DNA of 64,000 nucleotides from positions 14,718,295 through 14,782,294 of the forward strand of contig NC_092799.1 in assembly GCF_918797505.1 (NCBI RefSeq). Direction: 5' to 3'. The notes below the pieces were generated by a model. That model was not told where the DNA came from, did not search any database, and saw only the letters and a program-made list of their open reading frames with translations. Both the position numbers and the translations under genes were made by a program. This DNA is from Bemisia tabaci (taxonomy: Eukaryota; Arthropoda; Insecta; Hemiptera; Aleyrodidae). Shown in pieces: positions 1-10,360 of the stretch; the first letter of the stretch is position 1; each line of letters opens with the position of its first letter.

Positions 1-1284
1 TTAGAAGGGGGGAGGGGGCTTTCCAGGTTGCTGTTAAGAATGTTTCTAATCACCACCCTGTATATGTTATGCTTCTTCAGTGTTAAATCATCAGCTGGAA
101 AAACTCCTAGTTGCTTCATCTATTTAACTCTCTTCAAACACAGTTTCTTCTCAAAACAGAGACAGAACACAAAATACAGTGGTGTGAGCTGAAGTGTTGC
201 TTCTCATTTGCGCTTTAGATTGCTGACCCTTGAACCCATGCGACAGAGAGGAAAGAGACAAAATGCTGATTACCTCATCTCTTTTTGCCACACTTGAGGC
301 TTCCAAGGTAACTCACAATCAGGGAAACAGCCAGTGAGATACAAAATGTCAGCTCGCGCTCGCACCACTGATACATGCAGATATACACATTGTTGTCAGC
401 TCCTCATCGTTTTAGAGGCCATCAAAACCAAATTTGGAGGCATAATACACATGTGACAGTAGGTAACAAATTTACTCATGCACCGGCACAACCACCCAAA
501 AACTCAGATTTTGTTGAGCGTCAAATCATGATAAAATAGAATTATCAACGTTTCTCTTCTTAAGATTTGCCCACTGCTTGCTGAGACTAATATTGGAGAT
601 AACCGTGTAGAATAAGTGGATGACATTGATCAAAACATGGCCAAGTACATTGGGGCATTTACAGAAGCACCTATCCTGCGTGAAGAAATTAATTGCAGGT
701 AATGTTATGTCTGAAATAAGCCAGAAATGTTGGTTCTCTTTCGACACGTAAACTCTGCGCAGACTATCTATGCACATACGCTTAGATTATTCTTTCCTGA
801 CAAGACTTCTCATTGTAAGTAAAATCAGGTATCAAGTTAGGGAATTAATTGAGGGATTACTATCCACCGATTGCATGAAAATTGAAGTCTCTGCAAATAT
901 AAGTACAAAGGGTCAATATAATGTCAGCTGTCACAGCCCTCCAGAAGAAAAAAAGAGAAATTATTCACATGGCAAATTACTCACTGGCAGCAGGTAAAGG
1001 ATGTTTCAATTGCCAATCGTAGACATTTCCGTTTGAACTCATACGAAGAACTGTAATAATAAAATTCCGTGGGGATTTGCTAGCTGTTCACACTGATAAT
1101 AGGAAGAAATGTATTCAGGAAACGAAGTGTAACACTTCGACTGGTAACGCCTTAAAGCCTCGGTAAATAACTCGGGAAAGCCCCAAACGTGCATTTGAGG
1201 TGATACACGAAACCATTTCTTTCTCATTCTCATATTTCCTTCGTGAAAACTAGAGTGTGAAAACTGTAGTGGTCTGGTGAAAAA
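1..1284. other. AT-rich unique sequence, no gene seen
   Basis: AT-rich DNA with no long open frame, no recognisable MITE and no tandem repeat. Short open frames occur on both strands but show no codon bias or domain. It could be intron or intergenic DNA upstream of the candidate exon that begins near 1285. Confidence 0.5.
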
Positions 1285-1521
1285 TTGTGGTTTGATTTGT
1301 TTACGAATTGTTATCACGAGTTCTCAGTTCAGTTCAGTTCGTGTTCCGGGAACGAAATTCCCTTTTGGTCCGATGATCCGCGTCCGCGTTCCGCGTACAT
1401 CGTTGAGGAATTTTCAGGATGCAACTTGAAGGAGCCGTTAGCCGTTACCTCGTTGTTACAGCCTGAGACGATGTTGGTCTATTTTTCCAGTCTCTCTTCA
1501 AATGCAGCCTCAAAAATAAAT
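1285..1521 (+). other. candidate first exon, CpG-rich, ending at a strong splice donor
   Basis: An open frame starts at ATG 1285 and has another in-frame ATG at 1471; it stays open to a consensus donor, GTAAGTACT, at 1522. Phase at the donor is 0. From about 1340 to 1460 the DNA is rich in CpG, unlike the CpG-poor AT-rich flanks, as expected for a promoter and 5' exon. A TCAGTT initiator-like repeat lies near 1324-1340. The short peptide from the second ATG reads MLVYFSSLSSNAASKIN and matches no family I know. The frame continues only four codons past the donor, so a gene here must be spliced. It could equally be a non-coding exon or chance. Confidence 0.25.
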
Positions 1522-3315
1522 GTAAGTACTTAAAGTTTGTTAGTATATCATTCAGGAAATGTAGATCGACAGATCCTACCCAAAATTAATGCTCTAAATC
1601 AACTGAGATCTTCCTCCCTCCAGCAACGAAATTTCTGTTCTCACTTCCTCACATGAGTCACATGAAATGACATACCTGTCACAGTGTCATTATTATGAGA
1701 AGAAAAGTCGTTCTGGAAAACATGGAGAGGGCAGGTATCGTTTAGGACTCACTGGAAACCATGAAATACTTTTGTCTCACAAGTTGTAAGTGGTAAGTCT
1801 CCATTACTCTCATGAGACTACACTGCAGTGATAGCGAAGAGAGCGATAAGTGCAAACTAGGATGAACCTCAAAACAAAGAAAATCATGTGCTAATCATGG
1901 CTCATGCAGAAATGCGCGTATGGCTCTCTTCGCCATCACGGCAGAAAGGTGTGCAAATTTAGACCTTCGTCCCGATTTGACCAATGTCCCACTCAACAAG
2001 TTGGGCCAAGCTCATCTCGCCATCAAAACATCTCATCACTTCTTAATTATTAGGTCATACCTCCATTTTCACACGAGCCCTGCAAGTACGCACCAAGCTA
2101 TATGAACATTATGTCTCAGTACAATACAAAGTTGCGTCCATTTGTCCTAGGAGTGATGATATGTCCCGTTCTCTATTATTTTTATTACCCACACTACCTG
2201 GTACGTTTTCATTAGGTTGATCCAACACATAACCTCTTCTAATTCTCTCAGTGAATGTAAAACGATACCTCTTGAATATTCAATACATCACTTGCGTGAC
2301 TCAGCACTGTCAGTGTAAAGGACCTGCAACTATCATAATTTGTTTCTGTGACATATACAACTGACCCATTTTACTTTTCTTAAAACTGAGCTTCTGCATG
2401 TTAGAATATCCAATAGGGATTAAAGAGAAACGATGTTCCTGTGAGCCCTACCTCCGGCTCTTTGTCCCTTGATTATTTACTACCACCAAGGCAACGTAGA
2501 CTGCCGTAGAAATTAAACATGAGCAATCATCACATCGGAATAGCATTTCATTAAACTGCGTGTAAGGACCAAGATATGAAAGGACCCAAGCGTTCAGAGC
2601 GAACCAGTTTATCGTCTCTCAGGCTCCGTTTTACTTGTACTGAATGCTAGAGCATTATTACACAAATGAACTAGAGTGCGGTAAACAGAATGTTTGTTTT
2701 TTCCAAGAGCACAATAAATGAGAAAAATCATGTTACATTGCACTAACCTAAATTTTGGGAACGTTGTAAGGTAAATTTTCAAAGAAATATGTGTTAATGA
2801 TGTAACAATTTCAATTGTTGCGTTTGATTGGAGGGGGAGAAAAGAAGATAATTAAAGTCCGATTTCGGATGCCTACTTTTTCTCAGTTTAAATATTTGCC
2901 GAGACTGGTTGAAAATAAATTGTTGGCAACTCGATTTTGGTAAGTGTTCCTTACCTCACCTTAACTGTACCTCACTTAGGTACCTGTTTTCTACTTTAGA
3001 CAGGGCAAAATATTAAAATCCTCAGTTTCAAGAGAGTTCTGAAAAAAATCTAATTTTTAAGAAAAATTCTTTGGTATCAACAATTGAGAAGTTACACCGA
3101 TTTTTAGTTTTTGAAAGAACTGCAATTTTATGATTATTTTAAAATATCATCCTAGGTACTTAAATGAAACAGCTTGAGATCTAGGTAATTTTTTTTTCAA
3201 CGGATAAAATTTGCACTTCAATTATGAGTAAAATCTAAGAGCTAAACAGTCACAAGTCACCTCATTGAACTGTCACCATGCCTTGTATAATGCTGTTTAT
3301 TTGTCTGTTTTTCAG
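1522..3315. other. AT-rich unique sequence, possible intron
   Basis: It lies between a strong donor at 1522 and a strong acceptor ending at 3315. No MITE, tandem repeat or convincing open frame was seen. The plus-strand frame at 1920-2105 is short and has no domain. Confidence 0.35.
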
Positions 3316-3381
3316 GTTTTTGAAGGGCTTTCTGCACTTCAGCTTGCTCCCTCTTTCTGGATTTCTTGCATTCTGGATTAA
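3316..3381 (+). other. candidate spliced terminal exon (VFEGLSALQLAPSFWISCIL...)
   Basis: A pyrimidine tract and CAG acceptor end at 3315. Read in phase 0, matching the donor at 1522, the sequence gives 21 codons and then TAA at 3379-3381. An AATAAA lies near 3540. No homology is recognised. It could be an alternative last exon to the pair at 3754 and 3908, or chance. Confidence 0.18.
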
Positions 3382-3753
3382 GAAAGCGGCTACTATTCTA
3401 TGACATGGCTGTCAGTTTCTCACCTGAGCAGTCATCCGATAGGAAATTAGCAGCGACTAAAAATCATCTGGTTTTGAGAAATTCACCATGAATCGCCTCA
3501 AAACAACATCATCAAAAGAAATTGCAGTGTGTTCAGAGAAAATAAACATAAGTAGCAGCTATAGTTTTCCTAAAAATTTTATGTCTGACCGGAAATTTCT
3601 TAAGAAATTTGAAGTGGTGTGAAGTTCGATTAGTTACCTTAATTATTAATTATACCTTAATATTCATTGCTCTAATCTAAAGGAGAAAATAAATGAAAGT
3701 GAAAGTGCTGTGTTCCAAGTATCATGAATAGCATCATTGGTGTTTTTCTTCAG

Positions 3754-3786
3754 GTTTTATTTTTGATGAAGGATCAGTTGAATTTG
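3754..3786 (+). other. candidate 33-nt internal micro-exon
   Basis: It is bounded by a textbook acceptor (TTTTTCTTCAG ending at 3753) and a textbook donor (GTGAGTC at 3787). The length is exactly 11 codons and it is open in phase 0 (VLFLMKDQLNL), the same phase as the donor at 1522. No protein family is recognised. Confidence 0.2.
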
Positions 3787-3907
3787 GTGAGTCAAATCTA
3801 TTATATTTTCCTTTTGCATGCTATTTTGCCACAGGAAACTGTCAATAAATAAAATAAAATTACCTAATGCCCTTGTAATTGAATCAATTCTGCCTTTTTC
3901 CCTTCAG

Positions 3908-3964
3908 TTTGTTGGCTCCTTGAGTCTGAAGGATGTACGAATTTATTCTGAGAAACAAGCCTGA
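3908..3964 (+). other. candidate terminal exon (FVGSLSLKDVRIYSEKQA, stop)
   Basis: A strong acceptor (TTTTTCCCTTCAG) ends at 3907. In phase 0, the phase left by the 3754 micro-exon, it reads 18 codons and stops at TGA 3962-3964. An AATAAA at 4139-4144 could serve as the poly(A) signal, just at the edge of the MITE at 4144. Not recognised; it needs transcript support. Confidence 0.2.
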
Positions 3965-4143
3965 AACGGGTGGTGTATATCACCCTGTTAAATTTCACCA
4001 TAAAGTACTGCAGCTAACAGGCCTCGTTCCGACACTGAAGCTGCAGTAATATTACTTAAGAAAAAAAAGATAAGGAAGGAGCAAATGGAAATTTTCAGCT
4101 CTGAAGTGATGTAAGCTTCAATTGACAATCAATGCATGAATAA

Positions 4144-4396
4144 ATCGTCACCTTTCGGCCAAAGTATCACAAGATCCATGCGACGTTCAAAAATTTCCGC
4201 CAACATTTCATTTTTTTACAGAGAAATTTTCCGACAAAGCTGTCCAAAAATTTCACTAAATTTTCTTAGTGCTGCTGATAAAAATCAGTGAAATTTTCAA
4301 ACAGATTCAACAATTTCTCTATAAAAAAATTAAATGGCAGCAGAAATTTTTAAACCTTGCATGGAGCTTGCGAAACTTTGGCCGGAAAGTGGCGAT
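4144..4396. mobile_element. MITE, family X (imperfect hairpin)
   Basis: The terminal arms pair: ATCGTCACCTTTCGGCCAAA at the left matches the reverse complement of the right end, which finishes in GAAAGTGGCGAT, for roughly 38 bp with mismatches. The interior is AT-rich and partly self-complementary (AAATTTCACT / AGTGAAATTT). Single copy in this window. No clear target duplication. Confidence 0.6.
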
Positions 4397-4446
4397 ATAA
4401 ACATTAGCTAAAATTTTGATCCAGAAATGGACACCTCAGAATTATA

Positions 4447-4665
4447 TCAGTGTTACTTAATGCATAGTAAATCGTTAGGTAATCATTTGGTAAAACTGAT
4501 TTTTAACCTCAAGTAACGATTACTTAAAATCCTTCTCAAAAAAAGTGACAGTTTTACTCAAAATTGATTAAGTATTACTTTATCGTGAAGTAAACGTGAA
4601 TTCACCATTACTTTAAGCTTACTTCAAGCTTACTGCACGTTTATTACTCCCTTACTTAATCTTGA
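4447..4665. repeat. echo of TTACTT / AAGTAA motifs
   Basis: Over about 220 bp the hexamers TTACTT and AAGTAA recur at least ten times in both orientations with irregular spacing. There is no fixed period, so it is not a microsatellite. It resembles the internally self-similar blocks seen at 4945-5770 and 59308-59721. Confidence 0.4.
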
Positions 4666-4944
4666 AATCCAAAATGCTACATGGGAATTGTTGTTGATTT
4701 GTTGATACATGGTTACATCACATTTTTTGCCACTCAATCATTGTTTCCAAGAGTTTGAAACGCTTGTAGAACCTAGATATAGACTTCAAAAGGATAACAA
4801 CTTTTTTGAAACATGCGTTCAAAACTTTGAGATAAGGCACCAAAAATAATAAAAAAAAAAAAACCATGTATTCTGACTGCTGGGGCAACAACTCAGTATG
4901 AAAATATTTGTACTCTAAATTTTGCTGACATGTTTCCAAGTGAT

Positions 4945-5770
4945 GATATATGGGACGTTTCTAAGATGGTGTGGACGATTAAAAATTTCTAAAACAATTT
5001 CTATGTAAAAAATATTTATTTGTCAGAAAATAACAGAAAAGACAAGTTGAGATTTGAAATGAAATAAAACCTTAAATGTTTTCAGGATACGTCTCTAGAA
5101 CATGTCCCCGCAACCTTTAAACCAGTTGCATAGAGAGGTGTCAATCATGGTTGACCCCTGTCTATGCAACTTGTTTAGAGGTTGCGGGGACACGTTCTAG
5201 AGAGGTATCCTGAAAACATTCAGTTTTTCATTTTTTGATACGTTCTTTAAACTTTTGAAACTCATGTCTGAAACATTTCTGAAACGATTTTAGATTTTGT
5301 GACCATTAAAAAGTATGTGTCACAAATGAGTCAAAAACAAATTTGAAAGGTTTTCAGGATAGATCTCTGAAAGGTGTCACCTGACACCTTTAAAAGGGTG
5401 ACATAGAAAGGTTTCAGGCACGTTTCTGAAACGTGATTTAAACTTTTTCAGGCGGAAGTCATGTCTGAAACATTTCTGAAACATTTCTGAAACAATTTAA
5501 GATTTTGCGATCTGTTTTAAGGAGGTGTCAAAAATGTGTCAAAGAGGTACAGCCTTCCCTGACCTGAGTCTGAAATAAATTGAAAACGAATCTGAAAGGT
5601 TTTAAGGACACATCTCTGAAAGGTGTCACTTGACACCTTTAAAAGGGTGACATAGAAAGGTTTCAGGCACGTTTCTGAAACGTGATTTAAACTTTCTAAG
5701 TATCTAAAATGTTTCAGTGAAACATTTTATAAATGTTCAAAGGTTTCATTGACACCTTTTAAAAACGTTT
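4945..5770. repeat. self-similar block of GAAAC / GTTTC motifs with hairpin and duplicated unit, family W
   Basis: CTGAAAC and GTTTCAG recur many times in both orientations. A hairpin at about 5080-5218 carries TCCCCGCAACCTTTAAA-type arms (GTTGCGGGGACA on the other side). A roughly 110-bp segment beginning GAAAGGTTTTCAGGA at about 5344 is repeated near 5595, about 248 bp apart, with the same GTGACATAGAAAGG stretch in both. Probably a degenerate non-autonomous element; ends not resolved. Confidence 0.45.
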
Positions 5771-6478
5771 TTAAAACCAGATGTGCTATTAGGGTAGAAG
5801 AAAAACGCTCATCAACCTCGAGTTAAATTCAGTAATTCAACTTCAGAGTTATGTCCGTGGGAAGGATTGCAATAGGATAGTATAGAATACAATAGGATAG
5901 GCGATAGGATGCAATAGGTACTATTTGTTTTAAAAAAAAATACTAGGTACTACTAATATTTTTTTTACTACTTTTTCCCCCTCAGTTTTGTGCTGGTACT
6001 CATTGGAGCAAAAACATGTTTGACTAAAATTGAATTTTCTTTGGCATTACTCAGCTTTGTTTTCCCCGCGAAATGGTGAGAACCCAGCACTACTTCTCCA
6101 CCTTGCTACTATTTTTTAAATGTTAATTCATATTTTTATCGAACCTAAGAGGGCTGCAGTATTTTCAACCGAAATGTTTTGGTAATCGAGCTCTTTTCCA
6201 GCCTTGCTACCCGCGGATGCACTTTTTAAAAATGTATGTCTTGTCACAGAATACTCAGTTTTTAATGAGAATATTCTCCGAATTTCCACGACTAAGTAAA
6301 ACCACAGACTTTTCCAAGGTTTCCCTGACTTTTCAAGAACATGCCATCGATTAGAGACACCTGCAACAGTTGGACGGGAAAAAAAGGAAACATCGAAACC
6401 GATAGAGAAAAAACCAGGATTGATTTTACGTACCGAGTTGTTCTCATTTTTCCGAGCTTCATTTGAATTTCCCATTTA
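5771..6478. other. AT-rich unique sequence with a short AATAGGAT repeat
   Basis: Mostly unique. At about 5869-5925 an AATAGGAT-like word recurs five times. Open frames on the minus strand around 6128-6475 overlap one another in different frames and have no domain, so I do not call them genes. Confidence 0.4.
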
Positions 6479-6671
6479 CGGAGGACTTGCGTCACGGCTC
6501 GGCGATGAGAATCGGCGCACGTCCCGAGATGACACGGCGAAATGATGAGCTGGACTGTCACCCGGGGGAGAAATACGGGAGCCGAGCAAAACTAACGCCT
6601 TCGACTTCAACTTCATGAAAAGAACTTCATCCAACTGTTTTAAGAGAACGATAAAACGTGCGCACTTGAAG
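6479..6671 (+). other. CpG-rich segment ending in a splice donor; possible promoter and first exon
   Basis: CpG dinucleotides are dense from 6479 to about 6660. An ATG at 6615 opens 19 codons (MKRTSSNCFKRTIKRAHLK) that reach a consensus donor, GTAAGTGTT, at 6672 in phase 0. No homology is recognised. It may be an alternative first exon or a non-coding exon. Confidence 0.2.
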
Positions 6672-6854
6672 GTAAGTGTTGGAGGAAAAAATTTTGATAG
6701 CTCCCTGCGGGTTTCCAATGTGCGTTTCGCGTCTCAGAAAAAAAAAAACGGAGAGCTTTTTCATTACGCTAATTATGAGAGACAGATGGAGGAGCTCGGT
6801 GTTCCGGCGTGCTCAAATTATTCGGTTTGTGAATTTCAACTTCGATTCAGATTT

Positions 6855-7136
6855 CAGGTTGTCTACTAAAACAGGCTGCCCAAAAATCAGTATTTTTTCA
6901 GCACATACCGAAGAAATTCAGTACCTCTTCAACAGGAAAATTTAGTACTTTTTCAGTACCGCCAATTTACGAAATTCGAAAAATTTCAAACATTTGCATT
7001 TCTTGCTCAAATTGCGACCAAAAGGACAAAAAATGAAAAAAAAATCCGGACCTTCTTGCGGAATTTTCGCAACTTTCCGGTACTTTCGGACCGCTCTTAA
7101 AAAATCAGTACTATTTCCGGACTTGTCGACACCCTG
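6855..7136. mobile_element. MITE, family G, full length
   Basis: The ends are CAGGTTGTCTAC and GTCGACACCCTG, degenerate inverted copies of CAGGGTGTCTAC. It is flanked on both sides by the 5-bp direct repeat GATTT (6850-6854 and 7137-7141). The interior repeats TCAGTAC on the left and TTCCGGAC on the right. Related copies lie near 16629, 18605, 31416, 32113 and 41032. Confidence 0.8.
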
Positions 7137-7141
7137 GATTT

Positions 7142-8210
7142 GATTTGGAAGTTCGGTTTTGTAAAGAGAATTCTACTTCACAAACCGAATTGTTGAGACG
7201 ATACGAACACAGAAAGCTCGGTCCATGAGACTGACTCTTCCCCGGTATGCCGACGGTGTACAACGACAGGGAGGTGTACTAAGTAGAAATACGTAAAAGG
7301 ATAGATAGATACCGGAAACAGGTATGGTATTACATAATACAAGCAGACTTCTCAAACTTAAATTATGATTTCTTCGGATTCTAACGTGAAACAATTTACT
7401 GACGCACTCCCGTAATAATTTTCCTACATGCAAAAACACCGAGCAATCCCTTCGGGAAAACTTTCCGTGACTTGTCTTCCCGGTTTTCCAGGCGCAGAGG
7501 TCCCTTACTAGCGTGTGATTTGAAGGTGCTAATTTTATGTGAATGAATTGATGTCCAAGTAAGACGATCTAATATATCACGGGGGTTTAAGAAACGATTT
7601 ATGGAAAGTGACTCATTGTGAGATCTCGCTGGTGAATTAAAATTTCTGGCTTCACTGCACTATCACAGAAAAGAAACACTTCAGAAAACTTTTCCGGAGT
7701 ACCTCGCACCGATGCAAGTTGCTTACAAATGTTGAGACTTTAACAACTTCAAGGCTCCCGAAGATTTGCGACTGGAAGTGAAGGGAAGTACTTAAGGAGG
7801 CATCACTAATTTACAATTCCTCGGCTCGTATCAATTCAAACCACGCGATAGGACGTACACTTCTACACTTCCGGTTGGAAAACAGCCACGAATCAAAGGA
7901 ATTAGCCGAAAAAATTCACAAGAGATTCAGCTGCGGCCAAGACAGCGTACCGAGGACTCCGGTACCGCGAGGAAGGTGAGCATGACTGTTTTCCTGCGAC
8001 CAGGTTTTCGTGAGCGACGGGTAGCCCCGCAGATGGGAACGCACGTCACGAGTCGGGCACTGTAGAAAAATTTAACCGTAAAATTCTACCACTCAGCACA
8101 TCAACTTTACGAGCTGGTGGGTGATAAACTTTCTATAATTTCCTCGGCGGAACTATTGAAAGTTAACTTGCGTGAAACGGTTCGAACTTATTCCTAGAAG
8201 GAGAAAAACA
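7142..8210. other. unique sequence, moderately CpG-rich toward the right
   Basis: No MITE was recognised. A donor-like GTGAGC follows GAGGAAG at about 7974, downstream of a CpG-rich stretch (7900-8060), which may mark another non-coding first exon. A minus-strand open frame at 7173-7439 has no domain. Confidence 0.35.
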
Positions 8211-8246
8211 ATGGATCCGATCTCGACGAGTGGGCCACAAGATAAG
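8211..8246 (+). other. candidate short coding first exon (MDPISTSGPQDK)
   Basis: The ATG at 8211 has a good insect start context (AAAACAATGG). Twelve codons lead in phase 0 to AAG|GTGTGA at 8247. The upstream DNA (7900-8200) is CpG-enriched. The frame stops just past the donor, so it would need splicing to an exon I cannot identify. Could be chance. Confidence 0.18.
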
Positions 8247-8424
8247 GTGTGAATTTGAACACTGCGTTAAATGTTCCCACTTCAGGATTTTACGTAGAAA
8301 GCTATTCACGCACCGAAGAGCTTAGAGATCTACTCCTTGGCGAGATATTTAACACAGACGACATAATTTGTGCTAGAGTCATTTTATATTATTCATATAT
8401 ATTGTATATTACATATTATTTATG

Positions 8425-8854
8425 CACTGAAAACAAAACTTCGGCAGTGGAAGTTACTTACGGGCTACATGGACATACCGTCCACGTTCCGGGCTCAGAG
8501 GTCGAAAATTCCAGGCATAGCACCCGGAGCAATCAAAGCTACGGCTCCAGCACCTGGAACTTTCGGCCTATGAGCCCGGAACGGACGTTATTTCTGTACA
8601 CTGGAAACAAAAAAACATTGGATCTAGAGTCCAGACTCTTGAAATCATTGACAAGAAAACATACTCTTGATTCAACCAGACTTGAGCTCAAATCAAAAGG
8701 AAATCCGCTCAAATTAAGAGGCTTGGTTCTTGATTTAAGCAAAAATCCGATTGAATCAAGAGTATTTTTTCTTTTCGGTGTTTTTAAGAGTCTGGACTCT
8801 AGACCCAAGGTGTTTTCTTCCCAGTGTATAGCCCGTAACTTTTTTTACAGAGTG
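8425..8854. mobile_element. MITE, family C, interrupted by a family A element
   Basis: The left end reads CACTGAAAACAAAA and the right end TTTTTTACAGAGTG. The interior matches the intact family C hairpin at 23290-23528: the TACGGGCTA, ACATACCGTCC and GGGCTCAGAGG blocks on the left, their complements on the right. A family A element sits inside at 8599-8826; removing it and one TA rejoins CTGTA to TAGCCCGTAA, as in the intact copy. Confidence 0.75.
8599..8826 (+). mobile_element. MITE, family A, nested in family C
   Basis: The ends are CACTGGAAAC and TTCCCAGTG, with TA on both sides (8597-8598, 8827-8828). The arms contain GGATCTAGAGTCCAGACTC and its complement. The off-centre core reads GGAAATCCGCTC, which I use to define the plus orientation. 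Open frames of 60-200 codons run through it on both strands; they come from the lack of stops in the arms and are not genes. Confidence 0.9.
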
Positions 8855-8879
8855 ATTAATAAATAATTTTAATCTTTTT

Positions 8880-9158
8880 CAGGAAGTGTTTTTGTAACTC
8901 CGCATTGCGGGAGTCATGTTTCGCGTAATCGCTCTTAAAAAAAAAATTCGGGAGTTCCGGCAGCCGCGCTGATGATAATGGTCACGAGCATGATCATCAC
9001 TCACACATGCGCGGGAATCGGCGGAGGGGGGGCGGTGTGGCGGCGAGAGAAATGTGGGGGGCAGGGGGGAGCTGTCGGGGGAAACTCGCGGGAAAACTTG
9101 GCGGCTACCGACTGTCGATGATGAGTGCGCTGCGCACCAGAAGTGACACTGCGGGGTG
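8880..9158. other. GC-rich island, no gene seen
   Basis: G-rich on the plus strand (several runs of six or more G between 9020 and 9080) and rich in CpG. No credible open frame. It ends at the target duplication of the family F element. Confidence 0.4.
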
Positions 9159-9166
9159 ACGCAGAG

Positions 9167-9329
9167 CAGTGGCGTGGCGTGCTTTGCGATATATCGATTG
9201 ATCTATCATTTAAATCTATGGAAAAGAATCGATTATTAGGGTGTTTGCAGCGAACACCCTAATAATCGATTCTTTACCACAGCTCAAATGGGGAAATATC
9301 GATAATCGATCATTCACGCCTCGCCACTG
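9167..9329. mobile_element. hAT-like MITE, family F, with perfect 8-bp target duplication
   Basis: The ends are CAGTGGCGTGGCGTG and an inverted TCGCCACTG. ACGCAGAG flanks both sides exactly (9159-9166, 9330-9337). The centre folds on GTTTGCAGCGAACACC, and ATCGAT words recur through both arms. CAG/CTG termini with an 8-bp duplication are characteristic of the hAT superfamily. Other copies: 11916, 12849, 19834, 20497, 23187, 52793, 54956. Confidence 0.9.
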
Positions 9330-9337
9330 ACGCAGAG

Positions 9338-9807
9338 ATCTGCCCTGGTAAAGGCAAGAACGTCGTAACTCCGATGTTACACCGACGCAAAACCGTGGTT
9401 TTTGCTTAGCGAGCAGATGTATGGACGAGAACGCGCGTTTCATGCCGAAGACATGCTCGTGCATACAAGTGTGGGAACAGGGCGTCCGCAGAACGGAGGA
9501 AAATATTTCCCCGACTTTCATCGGGTTTCCCGGGAAAATGAACTGCGAAAACGAGGACAGTGAATCGCAGGCTTCAAAAATATGCCTTCTCACTTTTTAT
9601 GCAGGCGATCTTTTTTAATGCTCGTCGTTTCTACTATCAAATGAAACCACGGCTAGAGAACTGCATTAATGGCGAGTTTTTCAACGTCAGGACTAAAACT
9701 TTCCTTGGCGGTACCTATAGGGCGTTTGTCTTGACGAAATAAGTTTTTCCTTGTGTGAATTGAGAGAGTGTCGAGGGAATGGTTTTCTTGTCATGACGAA
9801 TCCTATT
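9338..9807. other. unique sequence, no gene seen
   Basis: Overlapping short frames occur on both strands (for example minus 9216-9593, plus 9421-9618), some running into the family F element, which argues against coding. No domain recognised. Confidence 0.4.
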
Positions 9808-9931
9808 TGGACATATTTCTGCCAAACGGGACTATGTGCATTATGACGTGAGCTCTGTTATGCATATATTCTTATGGGTGTCGGGGCTCTTGTCTTAATG
9901 CACATAGTTCCGTTTGGCAGGAATACATCCA
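9808..9931. mobile_element. MITE, family E, complete hairpin
   Basis: Arms of about 50 bp pair: TGGACATATTTCTGCCAAAC on the left against GTTTGGCAGGAATACATCCA on the right, then ACTATGTGCATTA and TAATGCACATAGT. The loop carries GAGCTC. Other copies are at 13842-14289 (with family D inside), 19455-19551 and a stub at 56013. Confidence 0.85.
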
Positions 9932-9934
9932 TTT

Positions 9935-10360
9935 ATCTCATCGAAAGCGAAATAAATTTCTGGACTTATTTAATCGACGAACTGCATTAAATGGAAAACG
10001 ATTTATAATTTTAATCTAAGTGGTTTTTTTTTTTTTTTTGCTTTTATTTCTTTCTTTTCCAATTTCAAATGATAATCTTCTCTAAGTTTTCAATTATCTT
10101 TTCTTAAACCGTCCACACTTCCTGATCAAACGGCTCAAAAACCAATTAATCAAAAGTTATTGAGGCTGTTTGACTCATCTATCAAATCTACATAAATCGA
10201 TTTATTTACATACAAAAGGGCAATGCCCACTATTGCCAACTTGAGCGCATCATATTCGTAACCATCGTTCCCATAGAGTTTGACCAGATTACCAAATATG
10301 GTCCGAGGAGCGGGAATCTCTCGGTGACGACGAATCTTCGGGGCGCTCGCTTTTAAAAGC
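9935..10360. other. AT-rich unique sequence with an 18-19 T run
   Basis: A poly-T run at about 10023-10040 is the only notable feature. No gene or MITE recognised. Confidence 0.4.

Noticed and set aside
8249..8866. 205-codon open frame, and similar 60-200-codon frames at 28154-28772, 43433-44183, 52031-52339, 55571-55829
   Set aside because: They read through family A elements on both strands and give near-identical peptides because the element is a palindrome. Openness comes from the element's composition; several continue into unrelated MITEs or flanks. No domain and no reason to expect translation.
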